Shown: positions 25,516 through 33,861, counted from the first letter of the stretch. The stretch is 34,773 nt of DNA from an uncultured Eubacterium sp. (GCA_900547255.1 URGC01000009.1:1-34773), one strand, 5' to 3'. A program made the numbers and translations. The notes: generated by a model from the letters alone, not told the origin.

Positions 25516-26262
25516 ATGAAAGGTATAGATTTAACAAATCATCCTAATATTGTTGGAAGAAAAGCGGATCTTGATCCAAATCAACCAGGACTTTTAAAAT
25601 TTACAAAGAAATATGAAGAGAAGAAAAAGGTTGGAGATTCTTTTGAAAAAGCTGTATCATTGCAGATTAGTAAAGAATTTCCGGATATGATTTTGTTGGA
25701 TGATGTTTATTTTGAAACTGGAGTCTATAACAAAAAGTTGTGTATGTATGAATCCATGCAGATAGATCATTTGTTGATAACTCCCAAAGGTATTTTAGTC
25801 ATAGAAGATAAATATATTGATAATGCAAAATACATAAGTGTATCAGGTGGAGCATTATCAAAAACATGGTCATTGAAAAAACAAATTGGGAATATATCTG
25901 AAACAAATGGATTGAAACAGAATTACCGTCATATGCAGTTTATAAAAGAGTTATTTGATTATGTTGGGATGAATATACCTGTTTTTCAAATGACAATAAT
26001 TGGTGGTATTTCTCGTGATAAAATCAGAGTACAGCAATTTATTGATGCTAATCTTGTTACTGAAAATGAAGTGGTAGATAGAATCAATTACATATTCAAA
26101 GAAAAGCAAGATATAGATGTGTCAATATGGAGAGTAAAAGATGAACTTAGTAAGTGGATTTGTACAGTGCCGGACATTGAAAAATCACATATTGCGTACA
26201 TTCGAAACAAAGAAAAGAAGAAACTGCCTGCTCGATGCAAAAAGGTAATGAGAAGTATTTAG
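25516..26262 (+). CDS. NERD-domain (nuclease-related) accessory protein
   Basis: A 248-residue protein with an NERD domain in about 40-170. The nuclease-like core is visible: Asp84 in MQIDHLLITPKG, and E97-D-K99 in ILVIEDKY, the ExK pair of PD-(D/E)xK-type folds. A VGDSFEKAV helix precedes it. The C-terminal third is Lys-rich, without recognised motifs. A near-perfect AAGGAGGTGA site overlaps the hsdM stop codon, so expression is coupled to hsdM. Its position between hsdM and hsdS suggests a nuclease role in the island, but it is not a canonical type I subunit and the function is not known. Confidence 0.85.
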   Translation: MKGIDLTNHPNIVGRKADLDPNQPGLLKFTKKYEEKKKVGDSFEKAVSLQISKEFPDMILLDDVYFETGVYNKKLCMYESMQIDHLLITPKGILVIEDKYIDNAKYISVSGGALSKTWSLKKQIGNISETNGLKQNYRHMQFIKELFDYVGMNIPVFQMTIIGGISRDKIRVQQFIDANLVTENEVVDRINYIFKEKQDIDVSIWRVKDELSKWICTVPDIEKSHIAYIRNKEKKKLPARCKKVMRSI

Positions 26263-26280
26263 AAAGGAAAAAACAAATCA

Positions 26281-27401
26281 AATTCGTGTTTGTATGTTTT
26301 AGATATTTGATTTTATCATATGAATGTGCAATAAAATTGAGAGATTTGTGGGGATGATAGATGGATTCGATGAAGTTAGAAGATTGTTGTGAAATACTTG
26401 ATTCGCAACGAGTTCCAATAACTGGTAGTGATAGAACCTCTGGAGATTATCCATATTATGGAGCAAATGGAATACAGGATTATGTTGATGATTTTATTTT
26501 TGATGATGAACTTGTATTGCTTGCTGAAGATGGTGGAAACTTCGGATCAAAAACACGACCAATTGCTTATAGAGTTTCAGGAAAATGTTGGGTAAATAAT
26601 CATGCTCATGTTTTGAAACCTAAAGCTGGATTGGATGTAGATTACTTATGCTATTCACTGATGTTCTATGATGTTGGTGGAATGGTAAATGGCGCAACAA
26701 GACAGAAACTTACGCAGGCTGCGATGAGGCAGATGATTATTCCTAAGAGAAGTCTAGATGAGCAAATTGAAATTGTTAACACCATTAAGAAGGTTCAGGG
26801 GGTGATTGCTTCAAGGAAGGAAGAACTTGAGCAATTAGACCTCTTAATCAGAGCCCGATTTGTCGAGCTCTTTGGAACTCTTGATAACCCAACAAGGGAT
26901 TTTGATAGACAAGTTCTTAAAGAGTTATGCAATAAGATTACCGATGGCAAGCATGGCGGTTGTACTACAGAAGAAGGAACAGAGAGATATTTTGTAGGAG
27001 CACGTGAGATTTATGACGATATGATTCACTATGACACAGCTCCTGAAATAAAAGTAGATGAATTCGAGAAAGATTATAAGCGCTGTAACATAGAAAAAGG
27101 AGATTTTCTTATTGTGAATACTGGAGCAACAATTGGAAAATCGGCGATAGCGGTTGATGATCGAACGGAGCATACGTTACTACAAAAAAGTGTGGCGTTA
27201 TTGAAGGTTAAGCCAGAACTGCTTGATTCCGTTTTTTTGAAGTGGTGTTACAGAGTAAATACAAAGATGTACATGGTTGAAAGCGCATCAGCACAACCGA
27301 ATCTTTTGCTTTCAAAGATTAACGCAACAGTGATTTATGTGCCACCAATTGATATGCAAAAAGAGTTTAGGCTATTTGCTGAACAAGTCGACAAATCAAA
27401 A
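26281..27401. repeat. 1,121-bp perfect direct repeat, copy 1 (hsdS cassette)
   Basis: Identical on reading to 29114-30234, with a fixed offset of 2,833 bases. It contains an 80-base leader and 347 codons of hsdS. It begins 18 bases after the NERD stop codon, and ends inside the C-terminal conserved region of hsdS1. Confidence 0.95.
26310..26341 (+). promoter_or_regulatory. Diverged fic-type operator in the hsdS1 leader
   Basis: ATTTTATCA (26310-26318) and ATAAAATTGAG (26331-26341) are exact parts of the two arms of the inverted repeat in front of fic, in the same order and orientation. The start-to-start distance is 21 here against 24 in front of fic. No clear promoter was recognised next to it. 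Confidence 0.5.
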
Positions 27402-27473
27402 GTTGCAGTTCAGAAAGCATTGGATGAAACACAAATATTGTTTGATAGTTTAATGCAGAAATATTTTGGATAA
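26361..27473 (+). CDS. hsdS: Type I restriction specificity subunit, full length
   Basis: DNA specificity subunit, 370 residues, with the normal two half-repeats. Target recognition domain 1 is about 1-130; central conserved helix about 130-172 (LDEQIEIVNTIKKVQGVIAS, then ELFG); target domain 2 about 178-330; distal conserved helix about 330-370 ending FDSLMQKYFG. The helices space the two half-sites and bind HsdM. Preceded by GGGGAT and the shared leader. Because the first 347 codons are duplicated exactly in hsdS2, only this copy has a complete C-terminal conserved region and is the likelier functional subunit. Confidence 0.93.
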   Translation: MDSMKLEDCCEILDSQRVPITGSDRTSGDYPYYGANGIQDYVDDFIFDDELVLLAEDGGNFGSKTRPIAYRVSGKCWVNNHAHVLKPKAGLDVDYLCYSLMFYDVGGMVNGATRQKLTQAAMRQMIIPKRSLDEQIEIVNTIKKVQGVIASRKEELEQLDLLIRARFVELFGTLDNPTRDFDRQVLKELCNKITDGKHGGCTTEEGTERYFVGAREIYDDMIHYDTAPEIKVDEFEKDYKRCNIEKGDFLIVNTGATIGKSAIAVDDRTEHTLLQKSVALLKVKPELLDSVFLKWCYRVNTKMYMVESASAQPNLLLSKINATVIYVPPIDMQKEFRLFAEQVDKSKVAVQKALDETQILFDSLMQKYFG

Positions 27474-27498
27474 GAAACGAAGTAATATAGGAGTCTTT

Positions 27499-27810
27499 AT
27501 GGATGTAAATAGTACCTTTGAAAAAACAGGAATAAAATGTAAAGTATTACAGGAAATTATCCAGCTAGCGAAGAAGAATTGTGTTGAAAAAGTAATTCTT
27601 TTTGGTTCAAGAGCGCGAGGAGATTTTAAAGAGCGAAGTGATATAGATTTGGCATTTTGCGGTGGTAGCAGTAGTCATTTTATTTTGGATGTAGACGAAA
27701 CAACTTCAACGTTGTTGGAATTTGATATTGTGGATTTGGATAAGCCTGTAATAAAAGAATTGTTGGAATCTATAAAAAGAGAGGGGGGAGTGCTATATGA
27801 AAAAATTTGA
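27499..27810 (+). CDS. MNT-type minimal nucleotidyltransferase (antitoxin half of HEPN-MNT)
   Basis: A 103-residue MNT protein with the catalytic signature GSRARGDFKERSDIDL (36-51) and a further acidic position near Asp76. In HEPN-MNT systems the MNT protein adenylylates the tyrosine of the toxin motif RX4HXY and so silences it. I chose the ATG at 27499, which has TAGGAG upstream; the open frame reaches back to a TTG at 27466 overlapping hsdS1. It looks intact, while its partner gene, which overlaps its last 14 bases, is broken. Confidence 0.88.
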   Translation: MDVNSTFEKTGIKCKVLQEIIQLAKKNCVEKVILFGSRARGDFKERSDIDLAFCGGSSSHFILDVDETTSTLLEFDIVDLDKPVIKELLESIKREGGVLYEKI

Positions 27811-28004
27811 GAATTTAAAAAACAGCTTACAAGGCAGGAATGATTAGTGATGAAGAATTATGGCTGGATGCATTGGTTTCGAGAAATAATGTTGCACACG
27901 CATATAATCAGGCAATTTCAATGGATATTATACGTCAAACCAAAGAAAAGTATTATGATATGTTTATACAATTAGAGAAGAAAATAGAACAGGATTGGCT
28001 ATAG
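27797..28004 (+). pseudogene. Broken HEPN toxin gene (partner of MNT)
   Basis: The normal start overlaps the MNT gene (27797), with GAGGGGGGAG before it, and reads MKKFENLKNSLQ, the usual opening of HI0074-type HEPN proteins, then stops at 27845. The C-terminal part continues in another frame: MISDEELWLDALVSRNN to the stop at 28004, with the intact motif RNNVAHAY (RX4HXY). The expected middle part, about 40-60 residues, is absent, so an internal deletion with a frame shift has joined the ends. The ATG at 27840 opens a 54-codon frame that keeps the RX4HXY motif, but it has only a weak ribosome binding site and lacks the first helices of the HEPN fold. Probably inactive. Confidence 0.82.
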
Positions 28005-28049
28005 TAGAGCATATCGTAAGTAAAATTTTTATTATGAATTATTCACAGG

Positions 28050-28090
28050 CTGCATAAATACAATTGCCGGAATAAATTGCATTTATGCAG
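28050..28090. repeat. Inverted repeat in front of the recombinase gene
   Basis: Arms 28050-28065 and 28075-28090 are complementary at 15 of 16 positions, with a 9-base spacer. It lies 37 bases before the recombinase ATG. It could be an operator or a recombinase core site; no second copy was found in the window. Confidence 0.65.
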
Positions 28091-28126
28091 GAGAAGGATG
28101 TTGGTATTTCGAAAGGAGATATCAAC

Positions 28127-29095
28127 ATGGAAGAAAAAATAGTTAAAGTTTTAAATGTAATGTCGGAGTATTTATCAATAGCTCAGATGAAAAAATTGCA
28201 GGAAGTCATTCTACAAACATTTGCAGAAAATGAAGCAGAGAAAGCAGAGATTGCAAATGATAAATTTTTGGAAATGTTTCTTGATGCAAAAACTATAGAG
28301 GGGTGTTCAGAACGAACAATAAAGTATTATAGGGAAACAGTGCAGCATCTACTGTCACAAACTGAAACATCTGTCCGTAAAATAACAACGGAAGAAATAC
28401 GTGAATATTTGTCAGATTATCAAAAACTCAATAATTGCTCCAATGTCACAATTGATAATGTGCGAAGAAATATTTCAAGCTTCTTTTCGTGGCTCGAGGA
28501 AGAGGATTATATTCTTAAAAGTCCTATGCGCAGGATTCATAAGATAAAGACCAAAACAGTTGTAAAAAGCGTGATTTCTGATGAGGGAATAGAGAAGCTT
28601 CGAGATAATTGTAATGAAAAGAGAGATTTGGCAATCATAGATCTTTTATATTCTACCGGAATAAGAGTTGGTGAGCTTGTAAACCTAAATATAGATGATA
28701 TTGATCTTGAAGGACGTGAGTGTATCGTTTATGGAAAAGGTGATAAAGAGCGCAGAGTATATTTTGATGCAAAGGCAAAAGTACATCTAAAGGATTATAT
28801 TGATACCAGAACTGATAAAAACAAAGCCTTGTTTGTTACGTTGGATGCACCACATGACAGACTTAAGATAAGTGGTGTTGAGATTCGATTGCGAAAACTC
28901 GGCAGAAAACTGTCCTTAGAGAGAATACATCCGCATAAATTCAGACGTTCAATGGCTACTAGAGCTATTGATAAGGGAATGCCGATTGAACAGGTTCAAA
29001 AGATACTTGGACATTCCCAGATTGATACTACCATGCAGTATGCTATGGTTAATCAGAATAATGTCAAAACTGCTCATCAGAAGTATCTTGCTTAG
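28127..29095 (+). CDS. Tyrosine recombinase (phage integrase family, XerC-like)
   Basis: A 322-residue site-specific recombinase. An N-terminal SAM-like core-binding domain (about 45-140) is followed by the catalytic domain with the complete residue set: Arg180 (STGIRVGEL), Lys204 (GKGDKERR), His270 and Arg273 (HPHKFRRS), His296 (LGHSQIDTTMQYA) and Tyr305. It starts at the ATG after GAAAGGAGAT; the upstream in-frame ATG at 28085 overlaps the inverted repeat. Recombinases of this kind located beside hsdS genes commonly rearrange them to switch restriction specificity. Here both hsdS copies point the same way, so inversion between them is not possible in this configuration. Confidence 0.93.
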   Translation: MEEKIVKVLNVMSEYLSIAQMKKLQEVILQTFAENEAEKAEIANDKFLEMFLDAKTIEGCSERTIKYYRETVQHLLSQTETSVRKITTEEIREYLSDYQKLNNCSNVTIDNVRRNISSFFSWLEEEDYILKSPMRRIHKIKTKTVVKSVISDEGIEKLRDNCNEKRDLAIIDLLYSTGIRVGELVNLNIDDIDLEGRECIVYGKGDKERRVYFDAKAKVHLKDYIDTRTDKNKALFVTLDAPHDRLKISGVEIRLRKLGRKLSLERIHPHKFRRSMATRAIDKGMPIEQVQKILGHSQIDTTMQYAMVNQNNVKTAHQKYLA

Positions 29096-29113
29096 TAAAA
29101 ATGAGAAAAGGTC

Positions 29114-30234
29114 AATTCGTGTTTGTATGTTTTAGATATTTGATTTTATCATATGAATGTGCAATAAAATTGAGAGATTTGTGGGGATGATAGATGGATT
29201 CGATGAAGTTAGAAGATTGTTGTGAAATACTTGATTCGCAACGAGTTCCAATAACTGGTAGTGATAGAACCTCTGGAGATTATCCATATTATGGAGCAAA
29301 TGGAATACAGGATTATGTTGATGATTTTATTTTTGATGATGAACTTGTATTGCTTGCTGAAGATGGTGGAAACTTCGGATCAAAAACACGACCAATTGCT
29401 TATAGAGTTTCAGGAAAATGTTGGGTAAATAATCATGCTCATGTTTTGAAACCTAAAGCTGGATTGGATGTAGATTACTTATGCTATTCACTGATGTTCT
29501 ATGATGTTGGTGGAATGGTAAATGGCGCAACAAGACAGAAACTTACGCAGGCTGCGATGAGGCAGATGATTATTCCTAAGAGAAGTCTAGATGAGCAAAT
29601 TGAAATTGTTAACACCATTAAGAAGGTTCAGGGGGTGATTGCTTCAAGGAAGGAAGAACTTGAGCAATTAGACCTCTTAATCAGAGCCCGATTTGTCGAG
29701 CTCTTTGGAACTCTTGATAACCCAACAAGGGATTTTGATAGACAAGTTCTTAAAGAGTTATGCAATAAGATTACCGATGGCAAGCATGGCGGTTGTACTA
29801 CAGAAGAAGGAACAGAGAGATATTTTGTAGGAGCACGTGAGATTTATGACGATATGATTCACTATGACACAGCTCCTGAAATAAAAGTAGATGAATTCGA
29901 GAAAGATTATAAGCGCTGTAACATAGAAAAAGGAGATTTTCTTATTGTGAATACTGGAGCAACAATTGGAAAATCGGCGATAGCGGTTGATGATCGAACG
30001 GAGCATACGTTACTACAAAAAAGTGTGGCGTTATTGAAGGTTAAGCCAGAACTGCTTGATTCCGTTTTTTTGAAGTGGTGTTACAGAGTAAATACAAAGA
30101 TGTACATGGTTGAAAGCGCATCAGCACAACCGAATCTTTTGCTTTCAAAGATTAACGCAACAGTGATTTATGTGCCACCAATTGATATGCAAAAAGAGTT
30201 TAGGCTATTTGCTGAACAAGTCGACAAATCAAAA
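29114..30234. repeat. 1,121-bp perfect direct repeat, copy 2 (hsdS cassette)
   Basis: Copy 2 of the repeat at 26281-27401. It begins 18 bases after the recombinase stop codon, the same distance copy 1 has from the NERD stop. Homologous recombination between the copies would remove 2,833 bp (hsdS1 3' end, MNT, HEPN remnant, recombinase). Confidence 0.95.
29143..29174 (+). promoter_or_regulatory. Diverged fic-type operator in the hsdS2 leader
   Basis: The same two half-sites (ATTTTATCA at 29143-29151, ATAAAATTGAG at 29164-29174) as in the hsdS1 leader, because the leader is part of the direct repeat. Confidence 0.5.
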
Positions 30235-30270
30235 TTTGAAGGGAGGATGATTAAAATTGGACATAGATAA
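29194..30270 (+). CDS. hsdS: Type I restriction specificity subunit, second copy with altered C-terminus
   Basis: The first 347 residues are identical to hsdS1, so both target recognition domains are the same. After the repeat ends, the last 23 residues of hsdS1 (VAVQKALDETQ... to KYFG) are replaced by 11 unrelated ones (FEGRMIKIGHR). The distal conserved helix is therefore cut short, which should weaken HsdM contact or half-site spacing. It may be a decoy, a donor for recombination or a non-functional relic. Its end overlaps the start of the small ORF by 14 bases, so it may still serve to translate that ORF. Confidence 0.85.
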   Translation: MDSMKLEDCCEILDSQRVPITGSDRTSGDYPYYGANGIQDYVDDFIFDDELVLLAEDGGNFGSKTRPIAYRVSGKCWVNNHAHVLKPKAGLDVDYLCYSLMFYDVGGMVNGATRQKLTQAAMRQMIIPKRSLDEQIEIVNTIKKVQGVIASRKEELEQLDLLIRARFVELFGTLDNPTRDFDRQVLKELCNKITDGKHGGCTTEEGTERYFVGAREIYDDMIHYDTAPEIKVDEFEKDYKRCNIEKGDFLIVNTGATIGKSAIAVDDRTEHTLLQKSVALLKVKPELLDSVFLKWCYRVNTKMYMVESASAQPNLLLSKINATVIYVPPIDMQKEFRLFAEQVDKSKFEGRMIKIGHR

Positions 30271-30535
30271 TATTGCAGATCAAATAATCAGCCTTCATGA
30301 TGGTGCTTACATCATATATAAACCGAAGGTAGAGGCTATATGCAGCCGAAATGCTTCAGAAGATGAAGTGGCGCATTTACTTGACAATATGTTTGGATTT
30401 TGCGGTGATGAGAGATTTCAGACGCTATTTAAGCAGATTTATAGGAAATACTACAAGAAATATCCTGAACAGATAGCATTTCAAATAAAAGAGTATAGAG
30501 AGTATTACGATACAGATAAGGAGGTTACCGAATGA
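30257..30535 (+). CDS. Small acidic/helical protein of unknown function between hsdS2 and hsdR
   Basis: A 92-residue protein I do not recognise. The only plausible start is a TTG at 30257, 10 bases after GGGAGG (30241-30246); the ATG at 30248 is in the hsdS2 frame. Its stop overlaps the hsdR start in an ATGA (30532-30535), which argues for a real, translationally coupled gene. It is mostly helical and rich in Asp, Glu, Tyr and Lys (KQIYRKYYKKYPEQ), with two Cys and no catalytic motif evident. It may be an accessory or regulator of HsdR; this is inference. Confidence 0.65.
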   Translation: MDIDNIADQIISLHDGAYIIYKPKVEAICSRNASEDEVAHLLDNMFGFCGDERFQTLFKQIYRKYYKKYPEQIAFQIKEYREYYDTDKEVTE

Positions 30536-33500
30536 CCAACTTTGATTTTTTGAAACAAGAACCCAAATTCAATAGTTTTTCTGATGTGGCAATTGCCGCT
30601 GAGAAGATTCTAAAGATTGATATGGAAGCCAGTGTGCTTAATTGTCGTCGTGCAATGGAATTTGCTATTAAATGGATGTATTCCGTAGACAAGTCCCTAG
30701 AGATGCCATATCAGGACAATCTGATCAGCTTGATGAGTACCGAGGACTTCCATGATTTGGTAGATGATTCTTTATGGAAAAGGCTAAATCTGATTCGTAA
30801 GGTGGGTAATCGTGCAGCACATAACGGTAGAAAGATTTCAGAGGACGAAGCTATTCTTTGCTTACAGAATCTATTTATCTTCATGGATTATGTGTCATAT
30901 TGTTATTCTGATTTTTATGAAGAACGACAGTACGATGTTAATCTGCTGACAGAGACACAGGAAGAGCCAGTTGTTGCAAAATCTTCAGATGACGATGTGG
31001 ATTTGCAGGCATTAATTGCAGAGAATAAGGCGCTTAAGGAAGAATTGACTGCAAAGCGTGCTGAACAACAGCAGACTTATGTGCCAAAGCCTCTTGATTT
31101 ATCAGAGTACAAGACAAGAAAAATCTACATCGATTCAATGCTTTGGGATGCAGGATGGACAGAAGGAAAAGACTGGATTAATGAAGTAGAACTTCCTGGT
31201 ATGCCTAACAAATCTGAAGTCGGTTTTGCTGACTATGTTCTCTATGATGACACACACAGACCACTTGCTGTAGTGGAAGCAAAGAGAACCTGTGTTGATG
31301 TTGCAAAAGGAAGACAGCAGGCAAAGCTTTACGCAGATTTGCTTGAAGCACAGTATAAGAGAAGACCAGTGGTTTTTCTCACCAATGGTTTTGAAACAAG
31401 AATTATTGATAATCAGTATCCTGAAAGAAAGGTTGCTGTTATTTATTCAAAGAGAGATTTGGAGAAGCTGTTTAATCTTCAAACAATGAAAACAAGCCTA
31501 AAACATATCTCCGTAGATAAGAATATTGCAGGTCGTTATTATCAGGAAGGTGCAATTAAGGCGGTATGTGATGCGTTTGATAATCGTAACCGTAGAAAAG
31601 CACTCCTTGTAATGGCTACTGGTTCTGGTAAGACAAGAACAGTTATTGCGTTATGTAAGGTTCTTTTGGAGGCCGGCTGGGTTAAGAACATTCTGTTCCT
31701 TGCGGATCGTAATTCGCTGGTTACACAGGCAAAGAGAAATTTTGTGAATCTTTTGCCAGATTTGTCATGCTCAAATCTTGTAGAGGAAAAGGATAACTAT
31801 ACAGCGCATTGTATTTTCTCCACTTATCAGACCATGATGAATTGCATTGATTCAGTTAAGGATGATAATGGAAAGTTGTTTACCTGTGGTCATTTTGACC
31901 TGGTAATCTGCGATGAGGCCCATAGATCCATTTACAACAAGTATAGAGATATATTTAATTACTTTGACGCTCCATTGGTAGGACTTACAGCAACTCCAAA
32001 GGATGAGATTGATAAGAACACTTATGGAATATTTGATTTGGAAAATGGTGTGCCAACTTATGGATACGAGCTTGCACAGGCAGTAAAGGATGGTTATCTT
32101 GTTGACTTTACTACTGTAGAAACGAAACTGAAGTTCATTGAGGAAGGTATTGCCTATGATGAACTGTCTGAAGAAGATAAGGCTGCTTATGAGGAGACAT
32201 TTGAGTTTGAAGATGGTGAATTGCCGGAACGGATTAATTCATCAGCTCTGAATACATGGATTTTCAATGAGGATACCATAAAGCAGGTCCTTCATGTGCT
32301 TATGACAGATGGTCTTAAGGTGGATTACGGTCAGAAGATAGGTAAGACTATTATTTTTGCAAAGAATCATGATCATGCAGAGAAGATACTTGAAGTATTC
32401 AATAAGCAGTATCCGGAATTATGTAAGAATGGACAACCTTTTGCAAAGGTTATTGATAACTATATGACCTATGCTCAGAGTGCTATTGATGAGTTCTCTG
32501 ATCCCAAAAAGATGCCTCAGATAGCAATATCTGTAGACATGCTTGATACTGGTATTGATGTACCGGAAGTATTGAATCTTGTATTCTTTAAGAAGGTTAT
32601 GAGTAAAGCCAAGTTCTGGCAGATGATTGGCCGTGGAACCAGACTTTGTCCTGGACTTATGGATGGAGAAGATAAAGGTAAGTTTTATATCTTTGATTTC
32701 TGCGGAAACTTTGAATTCTTCCGTATGAATCAGGGAAGACCTACTGCTAATATGATTGCTCTTCAGGGGGCTATTTTCTCCCTTGAATTTGAGATTGCTT
32801 ATAAGCTTCAGAGTATCGAATATCAGATTGACAGACTTATTGCATATAGAAACAAACTGGTTGAGATGATGACGGGAAAGGTACAGGAGCTTAACCGTGA
32901 AAACTTTGCGGTAAGACAGCATCTGAAGTATGTAGATACCTATTCGGTTGAACTGAATTACCAATCAATCACTTTTGAAGATACCTTGATGGTACGAGAG
33001 GAACTGGCTCCGCTTATTATGCCAGATGGAGATGAAGCCAGTGCAGTTCGTTTCGATGCATTGATGTATGGAATGGAATTAGCATATCTAGCAGGCAAAG
33101 GCTATGGAAGACATAGAAGTGACCTTTTCAAGAAGGTTGAAGCTATTGCCAGTGTTGCAAATATTCCGGAGATTCAGGTGCAGTCAGAACTTATTAACAA
33201 GATTCTTCATACTGACTATGTTGATAATGCCGGAATCGATGAATTTGAGCATATCAGAGTAAGTCTTCGTAATCTGATGAAGTACCTGCCAAAGGGAATC
33301 GTTAAATATGATACTGACTTTACGGATGAGATTCTGTCTACAGAATGGAATGATTCTGAACTTGAGAATGATGAGTTAAAGAACTATAAGGCTAAGGCTG
33401 AGTTTTATGTTCGTCAGCATCAGGATAATATTACAATTGCTAAGTTAAAGACAAACAAGCCTTTGACAGAGACGGATATTGAATCTTTAGAGCAGATTCT

Positions 33501-33837
33501 TTGGAAGGAAGTTGGTTCCAAGGACGACTATGAGAAAGAATATGGTCATAAGCCTTTAGGTGAGTTTGTACGTGAAATAGTAGGACTAGATATGAATGCT
33601 GCTAAGGAAGCGTTCTCTGAGTTCCTTAACGATACAAATCTTGATAGCAGACAGATTTACTTCGTTAATCAGATTGTCGAGTACATCGTACACAACGGCA
33701 TGATGAAGGATCTATCTGTGCTTCAGGAGTCGCCATTTACTGATAAGGGAAGTGTTGTAGAGATATTTACTGATCTTACCGTATGGATGGGAATTAGGAA
33801 GGTTATTGACCAGATTAATGCCAATGCGGCAGCGTAA
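30532..33837 (+). CDS. hsdR: Type I restriction endonuclease subunit R (EcoEI/EcoKI-like translocase)
   Basis: ATP-dependent DNA translocase and endonuclease, 1,101 residues. An N-terminal DUF4145-like helical domain (about 1-130; IRKVGNRAAHNG) belongs to the HEPN clan. Next is the PD-(D/E)xK nuclease, GFADYVLYDD ... VVEAKRT (E249, K251). The SF2 helicase has Walker A TGSGKT (363-368), DEAH (461-464), GLTATP, motif V DTGIDVP and motif VI QMIGRGTRL (697-705). A long C-terminal EcoEI-type region ends the protein. All catalytic motifs are intact. The ATG overlaps the small ORF. It is the last intact gene of the island. Confidence 0.96.
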   Translation: MTNFDFLKQEPKFNSFSDVAIAAEKILKIDMEASVLNCRRAMEFAIKWMYSVDKSLEMPYQDNLISLMSTEDFHDLVDDSLWKRLNLIRKVGNRAAHNGRKISEDEAILCLQNLFIFMDYVSYCYSDFYEERQYDVNLLTETQEEPVVAKSSDDDVDLQALIAENKALKEELTAKRAEQQQTYVPKPLDLSEYKTRKIYIDSMLWDAGWTEGKDWINEVELPGMPNKSEVGFADYVLYDDTHRPLAVVEAKRTCVDVAKGRQQAKLYADLLEAQYKRRPVVFLTNGFETRIIDNQYPERKVAVIYSKRDLEKLFNLQTMKTSLKHISVDKNIAGRYYQEGAIKAVCDAFDNRNRRKALLVMATGSGKTRTVIALCKVLLEAGWVKNILFLADRNSLVTQAKRNFVNLLPDLSCSNLVEEKDNYTAHCIFSTYQTMMNCIDSVKDDNGKLFTCGHFDLVICDEAHRSIYNKYRDIFNYFDAPLVGLTATPKDEIDKNTYGIFDLENGVPTYGYELAQAVKDGYLVDFTTVETKLKFIEEGIAYDELSEEDKAAYEETFEFEDGELPERINSSALNTWIFNEDTIKQVLHVLMTDGLKVDYGQKIGKTIIFAKNHDHAEKILEVFNKQYPELCKNGQPFAKVIDNYMTYAQSAIDEFSDPKKMPQIAISVDMLDTGIDVPEVLNLVFFKKVMSKAKFWQMIGRGTRLCPGLMDGEDKGKFYIFDFCGNFEFFRMNQGRPTANMIALQGAIFSLEFEIAYKLQSIEYQIDRLIAYRNKLVEMMTGKVQELNRENFAVRQHLKYVDTYSVELNYQSITFEDTLMVREELAPLIMPDGDEASAVRFDALMYGMELAYLAGKGYGRHRSDLFKKVEAIASVANIPEIQVQSELINKILHTDYVDNAGIDEFEHIRVSLRNLMKYLPKGIVKYDTDFTDEILSTEWNDSELENDELKNYKAKAEFYVRQHQDNITIAKLKTNKPLTETDIESLEQILWKEVGSKDDYEKEYGHKPLGEFVREIVGLDMNAAKEAFSEFLNDTNLDSRQIYFVNQIVEYIVHNGMMKDLSVLQESPFTDKGSVVEIFTDLTVWMGIRKVIDQINANAAA

Positions 33838-33861
33838 AAATGTTAAAGGTAGGGAATACAT

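Noticed and set aside
28085..28126. Longer start for the recombinase
   Set aside because: It overlaps the inverted repeat and lacks a ribosome binding site, while 28127 has GAAAGGAGAT.
26281..30234. Invertible hsdS shufflon
   Set aside because: Both hsdS copies are in the same orientation with identical target domains, so inversion between them is not possible as the sequence stands.
32419..32964. 181-codon frame on the minus strand inside hsdR
   Set aside because: Antisense to the conserved helicase region; no independent evidence for translation.
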